DNA of 64,000 nt from Armillaria gallica (taxonomy: Eukaryota; Basidiomycota; Agaricomycetes; Agaricales; Physalacriaceae), in contig JBANDB010000002.1 in NCBI GenBank assembly GCA_037576215.1, positions 5,642,001-5,706,000 of the forward strand. The letters are read 5' to 3'. This document shows positions 48,084-60,699 of this stretch, one piece after another (positions within the stretch are counted from its first letter, which is position 1; each line of letters opens with the position of its first letter). The position numbers were made by a program, and so were the translations under genes. A model generated the notes under the pieces. It was not told the DNA's origin. It saw only the letters and a program-made list of their open reading frames with translations, and ran no database searches.

Positions 48084-50182
48084 TGTGGCTCGGTAATAGG
48101 ATTAAAGGGATAAAATGAAAGAATGGATGGAGGCGGCTGCTGGGCCAAAGCAAGAAAAAGCAACGTCGGGAAAAACAAAAGTAGAGATCGCTCCCTTCGG
48201 GCTTACTATGGAGCCACATTTGTCATTTATTGTTGTTTGTTTGGCTATCCTATCTCGGCTGAGCGCCCCTGATGCGATTGGCTAAATTATCTTTCACGTT
48301 CAACTCCTATGATAGCGTACTCTGTTCGTCCATACTATAGAAGACAATCGATGAAATTCTGACCTTCATTGCCATGGAAAGGTTGCGCCGTCTCCAACAA
48401 GGACTTCTCTACAGTTTTGGTGCCGTCTTTATCTCTGCCGGCCGGTTCCCCATGAAACAGGTTTTTTCCACCAGGTCCATATGAATTTTTAACGTTCTCG
48501 GTCATACTCTTTGCATCAAATTAGAATTCTTGGCTCGACTGCGAGCACGCGTGAAATGCCTGTCGATTCTGATAGATCTGATAGTATTTGATGCTCTCTT
48601 TGATTGACTTTTCGGGATCTGGATTGCTGCCATCATTAACCTGTGACCTTTGCGATTCTCACTGTATCCTAAAAGCACCGTTGTTTGTACCAAGTATATC
48701 CCGCTTTCATGATGATCCGACGACGGCCTGCGACTATGACCGACGAAACCTCAGGTATTGAACGCTGCTTGAAACTATGCGCCCCCCCTGCAAAAAAGAC
48801 AAAGCTGATGGTTGTTTCATTGAACGTATACACCATCAGCCGACCTTGACGCCTAATCACACGAACGTGCTTCCGTAATCCAGAGAAAGATTACTGCCGA
48901 AGTCAACCTAAAATTCGTCTTGGCGAACCTCCTCACCGAACTCCTATAAATTACATCTTAAATACAAAACACCGGCGGGTGCCTCCTATAACTCTAACAT
49001 GATCGCTTTTTTCTCTTGTTTTGAATACCGGACATTGACGGTTCCGTGCATACACCGTGCGACTCGGACACGAGGCCATCGGGACATCTCTACATACCCC
49101 CATCGTTTGAATTGAACAACACCGACACGGGATCGTTCTGATTCCTAAGCATTGACTTCCTGCGCTAAGGATCAAGGCCATGCTGACCGAAATGAAGATC
49201 GGCCCGATTTCTGACGAGTCTGAAACGCCGAGGTTATCTAAGTATCCGTTCGCTCTCAGTCCCAATCACAAAGCTGCCAACAATACTCTGCAGCCCGCTG
49301 ATACTGTATTCACAGATCCCGCTGCATTCCGCCGTGATCTACGGCTAACTGTATCAGTATAATACAACAAGGGAGGTGAAAATTGAAGTTTTGATCTATT
49401 GAAGCACGTTTCGGACTTGACAAGCACCCCGCCGATCTCCTGCTGACTCAGAACCGCATTGTCGGGATCCCGCCCGAGATCCTAAGCTTCTGAGTGGAGC
49501 AATTTGGTGTGAAGTCTACCCCAAGCTCTATGGGAAGTACCGCACCAGAAAGCCTTCGGTTAGTGCGCAACCCTCGAAATGATCATCCTGTTCTTAACAA
49601 TCCTCAGGGACGCCCTTGAACTTGAGGGTCGATGTCATGCTATTGCCTTGTATATATGCACTTCTACTGCCAAATCCATTGGATCCTCTGCTTACTACAG
49701 CTGATTCGATATGCGCATGAATCGACTGCAATCATAACTATGTCCGTGGTGTGATCCCTCTTATATACCGCCTATCCGGTTAGAGTTCAGGTATCCAACG
49801 ACAGGCCGGTGAGATACGGACAGTCGCTATAACGGTTACATTGCGCTTTGCCGAATTTGTTATGTTCACCTTAAAGGGAGGTGAACCGAAGTGGTGGCCA
49901 GCTAGGAAGATATATGATGTAAACCCTAGCTGAGAAAGTAGTAGGTCGAAGCGTAAGCTAATGGCAACTCGAGCTCATACTACTTTTCACGAGCACCTAC
50001 CTTGAAGAAATACTTGCCACACGCAATGTTACATTCCTTCTAGGCCCGTTGCCGCCGGCGAAAGTTCTTTGCTTGTGATCAAATTTGGTACTGTACGTCT
50101 CAGAAAGACATCTTGACGTTCATCAGGCCTCGTGTTGTTCAGCTGGACCGTTATCGGTGGCACCAATACGAAAGAGAGTCAG
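48084..50182. other. Intergenic region, no gene recognised
   Basis: About 2.1 kb. It contains the promoter of the G-alpha gene next to 48083, without a clear TATA box. A 60-codon plus-strand frame at 49180-49362 (MLTEMKIGPISDESETPRLS) is protein-like but has no recognised family. Confidence 0.45.
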
Positions 50183-50662
50183 TCATGACAGGAAGCGTAA
50201 CGAATATCTGTCCATCTTCCTGTCGCCGGATGTATACAATCGAAATTGATGTGCTCGAAGGGCCTGATAGTTCAAATTTGTCTTGTGAAGTCGAGATACC
50301 AATTCCCAAGTATCGGACATGGATTCTTTTCGTACTCCAAAGCGAGTCCAGAGCGGATGGTACGGATGATTCCGCAACTGCAGGGTCACGGACACCTGGC
50401 AATCGAGCCGTGGTCGAAGCGTAATTGTGCGCGAATCTGCGCGAATATGATTATCCTCGCACCGACTTACCGTGCAGGGCACAATCCATCCTCCGTGTCG
50501 GCAATTGAATTTGAATCCTGTGTATGCGATCCTAGCGGAGTGCTTGTTCCACGTCAGATGCATTGGAGTTCTCTTCGTGTTCAATAATATACAAATCTGG
50601 AGCTGCTTTCTTCCATCGCCTGGTCCAAGGGGATCTCGGCTTTGTATATCTTCAATCCTCAA
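50183..50662 (-). other. Unassigned 159-codon open frame
   Basis: ATG at 50662 reads MRIEDIQSRDPLGPGDGRKQ. A GTAAGT donor near 50470 and acceptor GCCAG near 50398 could remove 75 bases in frame. An alternative frame (50402-50151) containing RYLGIGISTSQDKFELSG looks equally plausible downstream. No family is recognised. It lies directly behind the dioxygenase gene. Confidence 0.3.
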
Positions 50663-50686
50663 TCCTCTGTGCCTGAGTCTTCTAAC

Positions 50687-52182
50687 TCAATAGGTCGCCC
50701 CATGTGCGGGTAAACCATCGGGAAATATTTGCTTGAAAAGCGCAGGGTAATGTCGTTCTCCTACGTCAGGATGGCTCCTAATATATGGGTTAGCCGACTA
50801 TAAAATGATGGCTAAAATGAGGTGTACGAACTTCACTCTGCCCACAAGGTTGACATGCCCAGAAGTCTGCGTCGAAAACTCAGGGAAGTTCACGGCTAGA
50901 AGAACACAGTCAGAAACAGTACATAAGCCACGAGGCTTGAGGAATAAGGGACATACAATCGGTGGCTGGCAGCTTTCCCCTCGCGTCGCGTAGTTCCAGG
51001 ATCTCCTCTGGGACTACAGGTATGCAAGTGAGCGAAAACACCGGAGTAGGATCGGGTGACGCACATTTCAAAAGATATGCAGAATCGGTCACTTTGACGT
51101 CTAGCCCAATATTATGGAAGAAAGGTATGGAATATCTAGGGCTCGTCGATCCTAAAGGAGGTGAGAGGACCCTGTGGGATGTGGCGCGCGCAATGCCTTG
51201 GGTGGCGAACTCCAACGCTAGAATTCATCAGAAAACCAGATCTTGTGGCGCAGCAGATCATGTCAGATTCACCTCGTCCAAAGTTGACCTGTGAATTGTC
51301 GTAAGCCTCCCGTAACAATTGAAAACATTGTACGTACCACAAAAGTTCCCGGTACCGGGGAAGCATCGATCCACTCTCCTGCCAGATTTTGTACCTGTAA
51401 TCCCGGATGATCCGACGCTTGTAGCAGCTAGAACGCAGATCAGCTGTCAACTGCATATCACTAATAGGATTGGCGCACTATAGTCAAAAAGCCTGCGTCG
51501 TAATGCGGCCCTACGCCCTGGTTTGACGGCGACCGCTCGTTTACCACCGGGTACTGCACCATCTTGCTCCGATGCTGCATAAGCTCAGGTGCGTCGTAAA
51601 ACCGCGACAAGCCATCTGGGCCGAGTCCGAGCGCCTCAGCTAGAACCTTAACGAAATTGTCGGCCAACTCTTGCACTTGCTCGAGGTATTTCTCCAGGGT
51701 CACTTTGAATCCCGGAATCAAGTCCTCGTCCGGCCACTGCGAGGAAGGCTTCAGCTGAAGAAGAGTATGGCAACTGAGTAGATACGCACCTGAGATGGAC
51801 CCCACAAACGCTTGTAATCTGGATCTCCGAACTTCCATTGACACTCATGGGGGGTTGCGATATCAAATTGTTCCCTCATGTCCACGTTTCCCTTGGTATA
51901 CTCCGCACCGAACTGGGAGTATCCCAGGAAATGGGGCGAGTTGCGCATTCGGATCTCTTCCTTGGCTTCTTGGGGGAGAGCGAATAGTTGAGGAAGGTAT
52001 GAGACGAGTTCTTTGACAAGAATAGGATCCACGTTCGTCTTTGATAGGTAGAGAAAGCCTACGTTGATAGCGGCGTTGCGAAGCTCGGAGATGAGCTGCG
52101 GTCTGGTACTCGAAGAGGCAGCCAGGGAATAGTCGAGAATTGGTATCGAGGAGAAGTTTCCTGAAGCAGAACTTGACGACAT
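50687..52182 (-). CDS. 2-oxoglutarate/Fe(II)-dependent dioxygenase (isopenicillin-N-synthase-like)
   Basis: Seven exons join in frame to about 365 residues. The N-terminal DIOX_N region reads SIPILDYSLA and FLYLSKTNVD, then MREQFDIATPHECQW. The 2OG-Fe(II) core has GPHYDAGFLTILLQ with the H-x-D iron pair, then PGLQVQNLAGEWIDASPVPG, TFVVNFG, and ARATSHRVLSPP with the distal histidine. RYSIPFFHN carries the arginine that binds 2-oxoglutarate. It ends RHYPALFKQIFPDGLPAHGA. The family couples 2OG decarboxylation to oxidation of small molecules; the substrate is unknown. Short introns after GPSQ, FLTI, TFV, NFG, ATD and GRVK all join cleanly. No neighbouring biosynthetic gene suggests a cluster. 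Confidence 0.9.
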
Positions 52183-55100
52183 TTTTAAGTATAACCTTGA
52201 GGGAACTTGAGCGATAAAGGATTGCAGTTATAAGATGTCTCTATGTCAGGTGTTGTGCGATGAGTGCATGATGGCGCGATCATTGCATTTATAATGTCAG
52301 ACTTCCTTGATATGTTCGAGAGGCAAGACAAGGCCACAGAATTTATGAAGTCATACTTTCCGTTCCGTGCTTGTGTCGTCGTTGAGCGTTGAACGCAGCG
52401 CTTGAACATCCAGGAACAATCGAACATGGAAAACGGGCCACGAAGGATATTTTTCTTTTCGAAAAGGCAATTCAGCATCGGACCGATCTGCCGATGCGCT
52501 CTCGGACTTGGCGTCGTTCTCTACAACGGATCCGAAATAAGCCCTGAGCTCATAAGTTCTGTTTTTGCATCGACGGCTGGAGGATTTGTTGGTAACAGAT
52601 AGGTGCCACATTGTTGCCGGGACAACTGAGCCTTCTTGTACTTATAAGTAGGTACCCGCCACACATACAGACGGAATCCGATTTCTATCAAGATCATGGC
52701 ACTGAGGAGAGATCTCGTACAAGGTGCAAGTCCGTCGGTTTCCCTGGTGTAACGCTAACGATTTGTAAGCTCCCTCCGAGTCGTCGGAATCGTCGTTGTC
52801 GCGGTGGCCACGGTCCTGCAGGTAGGCTAGCGGGGTTTGAGTGCAGAGGACTGACTGTTTCGTTTGGAAGATCTCTCCAGGCAGAACGGATACTGACTCG
52901 GAGTCGCGAGGCAGCCTCGAGGCGTTTGAGAGAATCGGAGATGGTTTTGAATGAAGTATACATGCTATGACCGGTGGTGCCGATACCAATACCATCTCCC
53001 TGCAGGAAGGTGATGCCGTATAACAAAGGGCAGTCCGCCACGCCCATTCGCAGTAGATGAGCAACTAGAACATTGATGGCCTAGTTAGGCTAGTTAGATG
53101 TCGTTTCATATGCTCGGTGGAATTTGACAAGTCAAGGTTGGAAGATCAGGAAGGGGGAAAGGATCTTCGAGGCGGGTAGATATGTAGAGCTCGAAGGTCT
53201 TCAGAGTGAATGTAGAATCATAGGACGGCTAGCAGGTAGGCAAGTTGTACAGGGAGATTCACAAAGAACGCATTCTATGCCATCGGTGCAGTAAACTGGG
53301 CGCATATGCACCCGATCACGAGCCACGGGATGGAATCCGGGAGATGGCTACTTGCGTTCACAAACACCATGGCCTTGACTGTCACATTCACACAGGCACC
53401 CAACGGAGGCAAGGAACGCCGCCGCCACAATTGTATCGCGTCCAGGTCCTCGCGCCTCTTCGACTTTCTGGACCCAGCTCAAAGCAATTACTAAGACCCG
53501 GCGTTAGACGTGTTCCTGGCACAAGCACTGCCTTTGAAAGATGACCAAGGATGGCGTCTCTTCATATCAGCATTCCGCTATTATATTCACGAAAAGAGAA
53601 GAGAAGATCTCTGGCGGGTGTCAACGTCGAAGACGGAGATGAACTGATGCAAGGATTACCTCTGTCTGAGAGATAAGAGAGAGAGCAGACGTTGGGTTAT
53701 GTGTGGCCCGCGATCGTCTGTCTGGGTGGCGAGTTTGCCAGTTCGCCCAGTCGTCATCGGCCGAACGTACCGCCACCCGAAAGTACCGAGTCACCCACTG
53801 TCCCCCAGGCATACAGTAACACAATCCGTCCAGCGCTGAGCGCGCCAAGCGGTGCGAGTGGCGATGGCCAGATTTGTGGACGAGACACATCATGGCAACT
53901 GGAGAAATGAGAGATCTCGATGGATCCTTGAACGACGGAGTGTAACCTGAATGTTCTCGTCGCGTACACTTCACAGAGCCTAGGTTGCCACAGCGGGCTT
54001 AACACAACCTACCACAGCGACCATAGACGTAACATGGCACTTCACCCAGACGGGCAGGGTGAAAGTTAGTACCGTTTCTTGACGTCTCCTCTTCATGGAA
54101 ACGAGATCACCCTTATAACCTGTTTCCTTGCCACGGCGTTCTCCAAGATCTTAGAGGTTGGCGCCTGCTCGGCTGTATTCCTGAGGCTTGAAAACCGGTC
54201 CGTTTGGGGTGACGGCTATCCAAAGGTTTGATAGCCCATGCATGCTCTTCAACGTCAGTGATTAAGCATTGTTGGAAGATGGGCCGTGAGCGGTGAGCCT
54301 GAGAACTCCCTCCATAGTCTTGACGAACCAGAAACAGCAGAATAAGCACAGTACCACTTTCAGCCTCCAGAGATACGCACTAAGCAGCAACCACGCACCC
54401 CTGGCAAGCGTCGAAGGCGACAAATCTTCCCGTCAAAGTCAAACAAAGTTGATTAAAAGTCACGGATACTGGCTGATTGGCAGTGATACGCAAGTGCTGG
54501 TATTTGAATATCAACTGTTCCGCATCGGCGATATCTTGAAGAGTACGTTCAGAATCAGTTGTATGCAATGATCTTGGAAGTTGGCCAAGCATATTCAACC
54601 TGGCAAAAAAAAAGTTATCAGTCAGGCTAAGGTTCGCTCATACAAAAAGGATTACCCCGAAATACATTGACACGATTATCATTTAAATTGGCCGTCGTGG
54701 TTGCATGGCAATGCATATGGTGGTTGCAAGGTGGTTGCTTGTCAAGTTACCGGAAGTTGCCGGCCGATTGAATTTTTGCCTCGCCACCATGGCTTTCGCT
54801 TGTTGTAACTTGGTTGTAGCACACGCCCACAGTACATGTATTCTCAGCGTCGCTTTTGACAATGACGGTATATAGTTCTCGAAACGTTCGTGTCCAGCTG
54901 GCCACTGCCACTGCCAGGGCCATTGCAACACCATGGTCACTGACAAATTCGAAAAACCGACATCGTTCCGAGGACCGAAACTTGGCCGCCGCATCGGAAG
55001 CCCTCGCAGAAGATTCATTTTTATTGATGAGATTTCTGGGTGTGAATGTAGAGGTGAGCCTTTGAACTCACTCTCGACTTGGAGTACTTACTAACTTATT

Positions 55101-55467
55101 AAAGTCAGGCTGAGAAGAAGACCTTGATTTGTCATTCCTCGTCGGCGAAAGGTCCTTACTTCGTCGTGGGTTGATATCACAATCTGTATATGTCATAGAT
55201 GCGCCACGAGTTCTCTAGGTATTCGCTACGGTGCCTGCAGCTTTCATTTTGTTTGAGTCCTTCCGTAGTCAAGAGCCTGAGGATCCTTGACTTTATATCG
55301 ACATACTACTCAAGCTTTCACTGTATCAGCGCCACTTCTCTTCTCTGCCTACATACTTCTCAGTGACAGACGACGACAGCCTTCCGTCCTACCTCCGTCT
55401 GCTAAAATTTCCTGCAGGGAGGGCGACGTCAATCTGTGCCGAGGCTCGGTGTCTGAACCTCAGCTCT
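52183..55467. other. Long stretch without a recognised gene
   Basis: About 3.3 kb. Open frames at 52694-53047 (minus), 53245-53544 (plus) and 53621-53974 (minus) lack motifs, and the splice joins I tried do not extend them. At 53263-53494 one plus frame reads NWAHMHPITSHGMESGRWLL, which looks protein-like but stands alone. An A-run of nine lies near 54605. Confidence 0.4.
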
Positions 55468-55473
55468 TATAAA
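55468..55473 (+). promoter_or_regulatory. TATA box of 7-helix membrane protein gene
   Basis: TATAAA (in CTTATAAAGG) 48 bases upstream of the ATG at 55521. Confidence 0.55.
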
Positions 55474-55520
55474 GGCGAGGCGCAAGCGATTATACCATTT
55501 TCTCATCTCTTTCAGCAACA

Positions 55521-56899
55521 ATGTCGTGGACCGGCGATGCGTGCAATATGAAAGTCTATCTGGAGGCTGCGGAAAACACCTGCTCAGGTATTATGACAGT
55601 GATGGCGCAGCAGAGGTGGGTGGAGTCGCTGTCCACAGTCGTTGGCGATTTGTGACCATGTTCTCCCAGTTTTCTGCTGTTCGGTATCAACGTCTCTCTG
55701 TTCATCCATTATGTCTTATATAGATTCAGAGATTCTTGGTCTATTCTGTAAGTACAACAACTCCTGATAATTGCACCTTCACACGCTGACAAGGATTCAC
55801 AGCTGTCTTGTCACATGGATTTCTATAGTTGAATTATTCAGTGCGTTTCCTTATTTTTCCCCATGGCCATCCGGTCTTCCTAACATTGACACCAGCGACT
55901 GCGGCGCACGTTTCATTGTTGTTCGAGCAATTGTCTTCTTCGCATAACACAACCTTTGCATTGGCGTGGACCGCCAACACTATTCCCCTCATTACTGTGT
56001 CGTAAGCCCAATTCCATGATTATGTATATATATCTATGCTCATGTATATACTTAGTCTCTCTCTCCCCGTTCAACTCTTCTTGATTCGTCGGGTGAACGA
56101 ACTCTCCAAATCACTTGTACTCACTGGCTTGCTTGGATTCCTTTCGCTCTTCTCAGCCGTCATGTCTTTCGGAACAGCACGGCTCGCTCTGGCATATGAA
56201 TGGCCTGCCGCGATTTGTAACTTGGGAATAGTGTAAATCTTTTTTCCTTCTGACCTTGGAGGTGCTTATGTTTTTGGATAGCGCATCTCTATTTTGGTAT
56301 CTGACGGACGAAAAAGACATTACTCTCGATCTGTGTCTACGAATCGCCACTGAATGTGCTATTCCAGTGGCTCTATTTTGTGTACGTCTTCCTTTCATGC
56401 TATGATTAAGCAGCCAACTGAGTTTCCGTTAGATTGGAGACATCATTTTCGCTGTGAGTGATTGGCTCTGCCTTGGTTTCCCTCATCCAGATATGAATAA
56501 CCTTTGTTAGACCGCCGTATCTCCGACTGGCTGGCGTGGTCTCTTTGAATTCAGCATGTCTCGATTGTATAGGTGCGAAGCTTAGTTCCTATCAGCCACG
56601 GTCTGGAGTGTGACTTACCTTCTTTCAGTACTACTTTTCTTGCGGTATGGCATTGTCCGAAGCCTACTTTTACCACAACTAATGTCTTTGGATTTTTACA
56701 GACGTTGAACGCCCGGGCACCAAAGGAAGCTCCTGTGAGTACTTGCGCATTTCTTCTCTCTCCGCTTTAAATAGCTTATCTCTGTTGGCAGGACATGGAT
56801 AACGACACATTTAACGCTTTGATAGAAAAGCGCGTCGCGTCTTGTGAATCGGAGGAAGAAAAACGTGTTACCCGCGCTGTCTTGTCTTTGCTTCTATGA
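55521..56899 (+). CDS. Seven-helix membrane protein, DUF6534-like
   Basis: Nine exons join in frame to about 325 residues. Seven hydrophobic segments are visible: FLLFGINVSLFIHYVLY, LVTWISIVELFTATAAHV, WTANTIPLITVSLSLPVQLF, LTGLLGFLSLFSAVMSF, the AAICNLGIVASLFWYL segment, CAIPVALFCIGDIIFA, and a final weaker one before SRLYSTTFLATLNAR. The phrase S-x-L-Y-x-x-x-x-L-A-T-L-N-A-R near the end is typical of agaricomycete DUF6534 proteins. The C-terminal tail is acidic and cytosolic. The first intron must end at TTCTCCCAG and start at GTGGGT for the frame to hold. These proteins are orphan 7-helix proteins without a known ligand. Confidence 0.8.
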
Positions 56900-57769
56900 G
56901 GGGCAAATATTCGTCTGTAGTTCTAAAATATCCTTGTTTTTTTCTGCGTCCGGCACGCGCCTAACCGTATTATACCTATTATGTACCCGTACAAATTAGC
57001 AAAAGTTCGAAGTTTCAGCACCGACACCGGCGGCCCGTATTGCCGGCACTTTTCTTCGTACCTCCATGATCAAAATCGTGAACCTAGAGTCAACCTTCCT
57101 TCGTACTGTGGCCCGCTTCAATGTGTCTGCAAATTTTATTGGGTCTGGCGCGGATGTCCTGTCAATGAGGCTTTATTTTATGGAGCATGGGCACTTTTGT
57201 TTACGCACCGTCGCGCCTCGATGTTGGAACCGAGGATGACGGGCCGACTCGGCGGTGTCGGTTCGTCACTAGCTTTACCGTTATCGTGCTAGTATCTTAT
57301 CTTCTGTCCCTCTAGGATATCTCGAAGATAGCGCCAACTCCGGCGACTGTCAGCCGTAGTTTCTTGATTGTTGCACGACTGGCGTATGGAATCTTGAAGG
57401 GACACACATCTAACTAGAAATGACACTCGGGCTACATTCATTCTGTTGAAGGAAATCTGGTTGCCGGGCGGGAGTTCATCAAAATTTGATGTTTCAGCTG
57501 CTGGAAATAGCCTTGCATTGTTTGCATTCGTTTCACACGCGTAAACATTCCTGGTGTGTCTAAGCAGTTTTGCATATCCTTCTCTTATATTAATAATCCC
57601 AGAAGTTAAGGGCTTCGACCAATGTTGGGATGCCCGGTTTTAAATTTCACTACCGAGACTCCAAGCAAAATTTCAGGGATGGCGAACCCGTCGTACAGGA
57701 TCATCAAAATTTACTCTGTCTACCCCAATCCACAAGGTCGCCGTGCTTATATGGTGTGCCTTGAAGTAG
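56900..57769. other. Intergenic region
   Basis: About 0.87 kb between convergent or tandem plus-strand genes. An upstream ATG at 57679 opens a short frame (MANPSYRIIKIYSVYPNPQ) that does not join the hydrolase in frame. It may be an upstream ORF. Confidence 0.45.
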
Positions 57770-60295
57770 ATGGTTTTGCCCCATAACCCTTCCCGCGGTA
57801 TGCCTGTGAATCCTTTGACGGCGCGCACCGTACTTCGAGCCCCACCCCTTCTCCTCAAGACACTATTAAAGCATTACTTCAACCGTGTTGTCAAGAAGAA
57901 GCCCGGGAAGTCCTCAACTCGGTTGCGCCATGATGAACTTCTTTACGACGAAACCTTCAGTCTTCTCAAGGTACGTTTACTATGAACAGCTTTTGCCAGG
58001 TCAGGATTAACAAAGGCGTGCTAGATGTTCATAACATTGGCTGCCAAGTGAGTCTTGTCAGGATCTGCAGCTGTGTGTGAGTCTAAACGTGCCACAGCCA
58101 TACGATAGAGGATTTTCAAGGTGCGGGGGTCCATTGTATAAGCAACCGCCGATCGTTCTTAGTTTTGATTCAGCTTTCAGTAACATCCGGACAAGCTCTC
58201 CTAGACGATTTCATGTCGAGCGTTTAGTTGTACCCATGTCGTCTTGTGATGACGCCGCGAAATATCTGGTGCAAGCACTGGGCGGTCAAGATGCGGCACG
58301 GCGGGTCGCAGGCGGTGTGAAGTGGTGGCAGGCGAGGGCCACCGATGGGTACGATTTTGATGATATCTTCGTAACTGTTTCTGAACATCACCAAAGTGTC
58401 GATGCTGAGTGGATAACGACGAAGAAAGACTTGCGAGAGGCCAACAATCGTGACAAAGCAAAGACAACTGCTGCTGCTGCTGCTGCTCCTGTGACCCCGC
58501 CTGTGGAGGAATCGAAAGCACACATTGGAGCGCATGCCACGGACAATGACCCAGAGACGGATGAAATGCGCTGCTTTTTGTATCTTCACGGTGGTTTGTT
58601 ACCAATCCGCGCTGCGTTTTAGATCCACTTTTAAAGTAATCACAGGTGGATATTACGTTGGAAGTATAGATCAAGAACGGTATGCCACTTTTTGCCGTAT
58701 GGTTCAAGGCCTTATAAATGTTTTGATTGCCAGATCTAGCATTCATCAGCATGCTCGGCTCATAAATGGCCGTGTGTTTGGTGAGTCGATAGTCGGTTAC
58801 GTTTTAGGGTGGTGTCTCATCTTCTCGTAGCCATTAACTATCGTTTAGCGCCACAGTACCCCTTTCCTTGTGCTATACAGGATGCTTTAGCTGCCTGTAC
58901 GTCGAATCCTTCAGACTCAGACCATCTTCTTATCCTTCCATCAGACCTGTATCTCATTAAACCGCCGCCGGAGGCCAAACATCGGGCCATCAAGCCATCT
59001 CACATCTTACTCACCGGAGATTCTGCCGGAGGCGGCCTTTCCCTGGCTTTGCTTCAAGTTCTTCGGGATAGTGGACTGCCCTTGCCTGCGGGCGCCGTTC
59101 TTGTCTCCCCGTGGTGCGAGTGCGTCAGTTGCTCTTTTTGCATATTACAATTGTACTCATCCAGCCCATGCAGTCTTAACCATTCCTTTCCGAGTGTCAC
59201 AACCAATACGGATACCGACATTCTACCAAAGTACGGCCTGTCTATCTCAAAACCGAGTCCCTTGTGGCCGCCGCCATTGCATGTACCTTGGACGGCTGCC
59301 GATACTCTCACTGCCCAGGATCCAGAGTTACAGACAATCCGTTCGAGGCCAAATGAATCCGGCGAAGTCTTGAAGATCGAGTGGCAGATGCATCCGTATG
59401 CTCAAAACAGCCTGCTGAAGCATTCTTTGATTAGCCCTGTCATGTCGTATCTAGGAGGTCTGCCTCCTTTGTTGATCATTGCCAGCAGGAAGGAAGTCCT
59501 CTGCGATGAGATTGTTTACACGTAAGCTAAGTTTATCTTTCGGACAATGATCAATCACCGACGAGATGGCCTATTTAGCGCCCATAAAGCTGCAGAACCT
59601 GAGAAATACTCTGTTCGGGAGGAAGTCCGAAAGCTATATCCCGCGCTTGATGGGATAGAAACGCGGTACGGAGGAACGGAGGTTCATCTGCAAGTCTATG
59701 ATGGTAAGAACCATTTGTCGCATCTCAACGTCCATCTTGGTAACAGCGAAAGGTGCAGATGCCGCCCATACACTTCCTACGCAGTTTGAAGGTACTACTC
59801 CGGGCAAAGCCGCATACGACGCTATCCGATCGTTCGCTCGACGCGTTACCGGAATGGAGGCTACTGCTCACGCCGTGAGTTTAGCGCTCCCCGCTCCCAC
59901 TGTCCGTCATGGCTAATCTGTTCTTTGTGCAGGACAGTTCCTTCACTCGGGAGCGTGTTTCGGTCATGGGCGTCGTTAGTCCCTTGGAACCTGCATCGGA
60001 CCTCGATGCGATGAAGATGTCCCCCGAGTTCGTCGGCATAATGTCCGCGTCTGCTGCTGAACGGTTCACTGAAGGACATAAATTGTTTAAAGAAAAGTTC
60101 TCGCATACTGCGAAGGCTATAGAGAGGCACAGGATGGAGAATCTTAGGCGCGCGGAGAATTATGAGGAAAAGGGTTGGGCTTGGCCACTTGATGAAGGGG
60201 AGGTACCTCCACCTGGGTGTAATGTTGTTCGGCGTGATATTGAGGAAGCCAGGCGCCTGGCGAAACAGATGGTGCAGCGGGTTACCAAGGGATAA
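57770..60295 (+). CDS. Alpha/beta hydrolase, hormone-sensitive-lipase type (abhydrolase_3)
   Basis: Ten or so exons give about 590 residues. The N-terminus has a basic, hydrophobic stretch (LRAPPLLLKTLLKHYFNRVV) that may anchor to membranes. Next come FSNIRTSSP, VVPMSSCDDAAKYLVQALGG, GGVKWWQAR and DAEWITTKKDL. The oxyanion motif is HGGGYYVGS, followed by INYRLAPQYPFPCAIQDALA, the nucleophile elbow TGDSAGGGLSLAL and SPWCD. Near the C-terminus GGLPPLLIIASRKEVLCDE carries the acid, and ADAAHTLP the likely histidine. A (CTG)n tract at about 58469-58487 encodes six alanines in a disordered insert just before the HGGG strand. It should hydrolyse esters of small or lipid substrates. The intron removing the stretch before HARLINGRVF ends at CATCAG. 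Confidence 0.88.
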
Positions 60296-60658
60296 TTTGA
60301 ATCTCGCGAGATCTAGATGGTTTGTTTGTTTTCGTTGGACTCTTTCTGCTTGAAATATGCTCAGGTTAGGGTTTAGGCCTCGTCACTGTACTAGCCGGAC
60401 TGGCATCGGAAAGATAACCCGCCTTAAATTGATGAAAGTCCACCCTTTACGCCTGGAATGGTGCTTACTCCTTGTCTTGTGGTTCTCATGTTTAAATTGG
60501 ATTTAGCCTTGAAATTTTGCTGATGCGAAACGTCTTGATGCTTTGTTGGGGGCATATGCTAAAGGCACACCCGTAGTCTTCCGTCTCTCATGCGCACGAC
60601 ATATTCGCATGCATGCATGCTACTCTCCTTTCTGATTGTTCTCCCGTGTTCCAGTTCA
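60296..60658. other. Intergenic region
   Basis: About 360 bases with the hydrolase 3' flank and the lipase 2 promoter. A CATGCATGCATGC palindromic repeat lies at about 60608-60620. Confidence 0.5.
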
Positions 60659-60665
60659 TATAAAA
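60659..60665 (+). promoter_or_regulatory. TATA box of lipase gene 2
   Basis: TATAAAA 41 bases upstream of the ATG at 60700, which itself sits in a good context (CCACCATGC). Confidence 0.6.
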
Positions 60666-60699
60666 GTGGCTCGTGTATATGTCAGATGAGTATCCCACC

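Noticed and set aside
52694..53047. 117-codon open frame (minus)
   Set aside because: Composition is unusual for protein and no family or splice join was found.
57679..57766. Start of the alpha/beta hydrolase at an upstream ATG
   Set aside because: The frame ends before the conserved N-terminal block. The ATG at 57770 begins the block directly.
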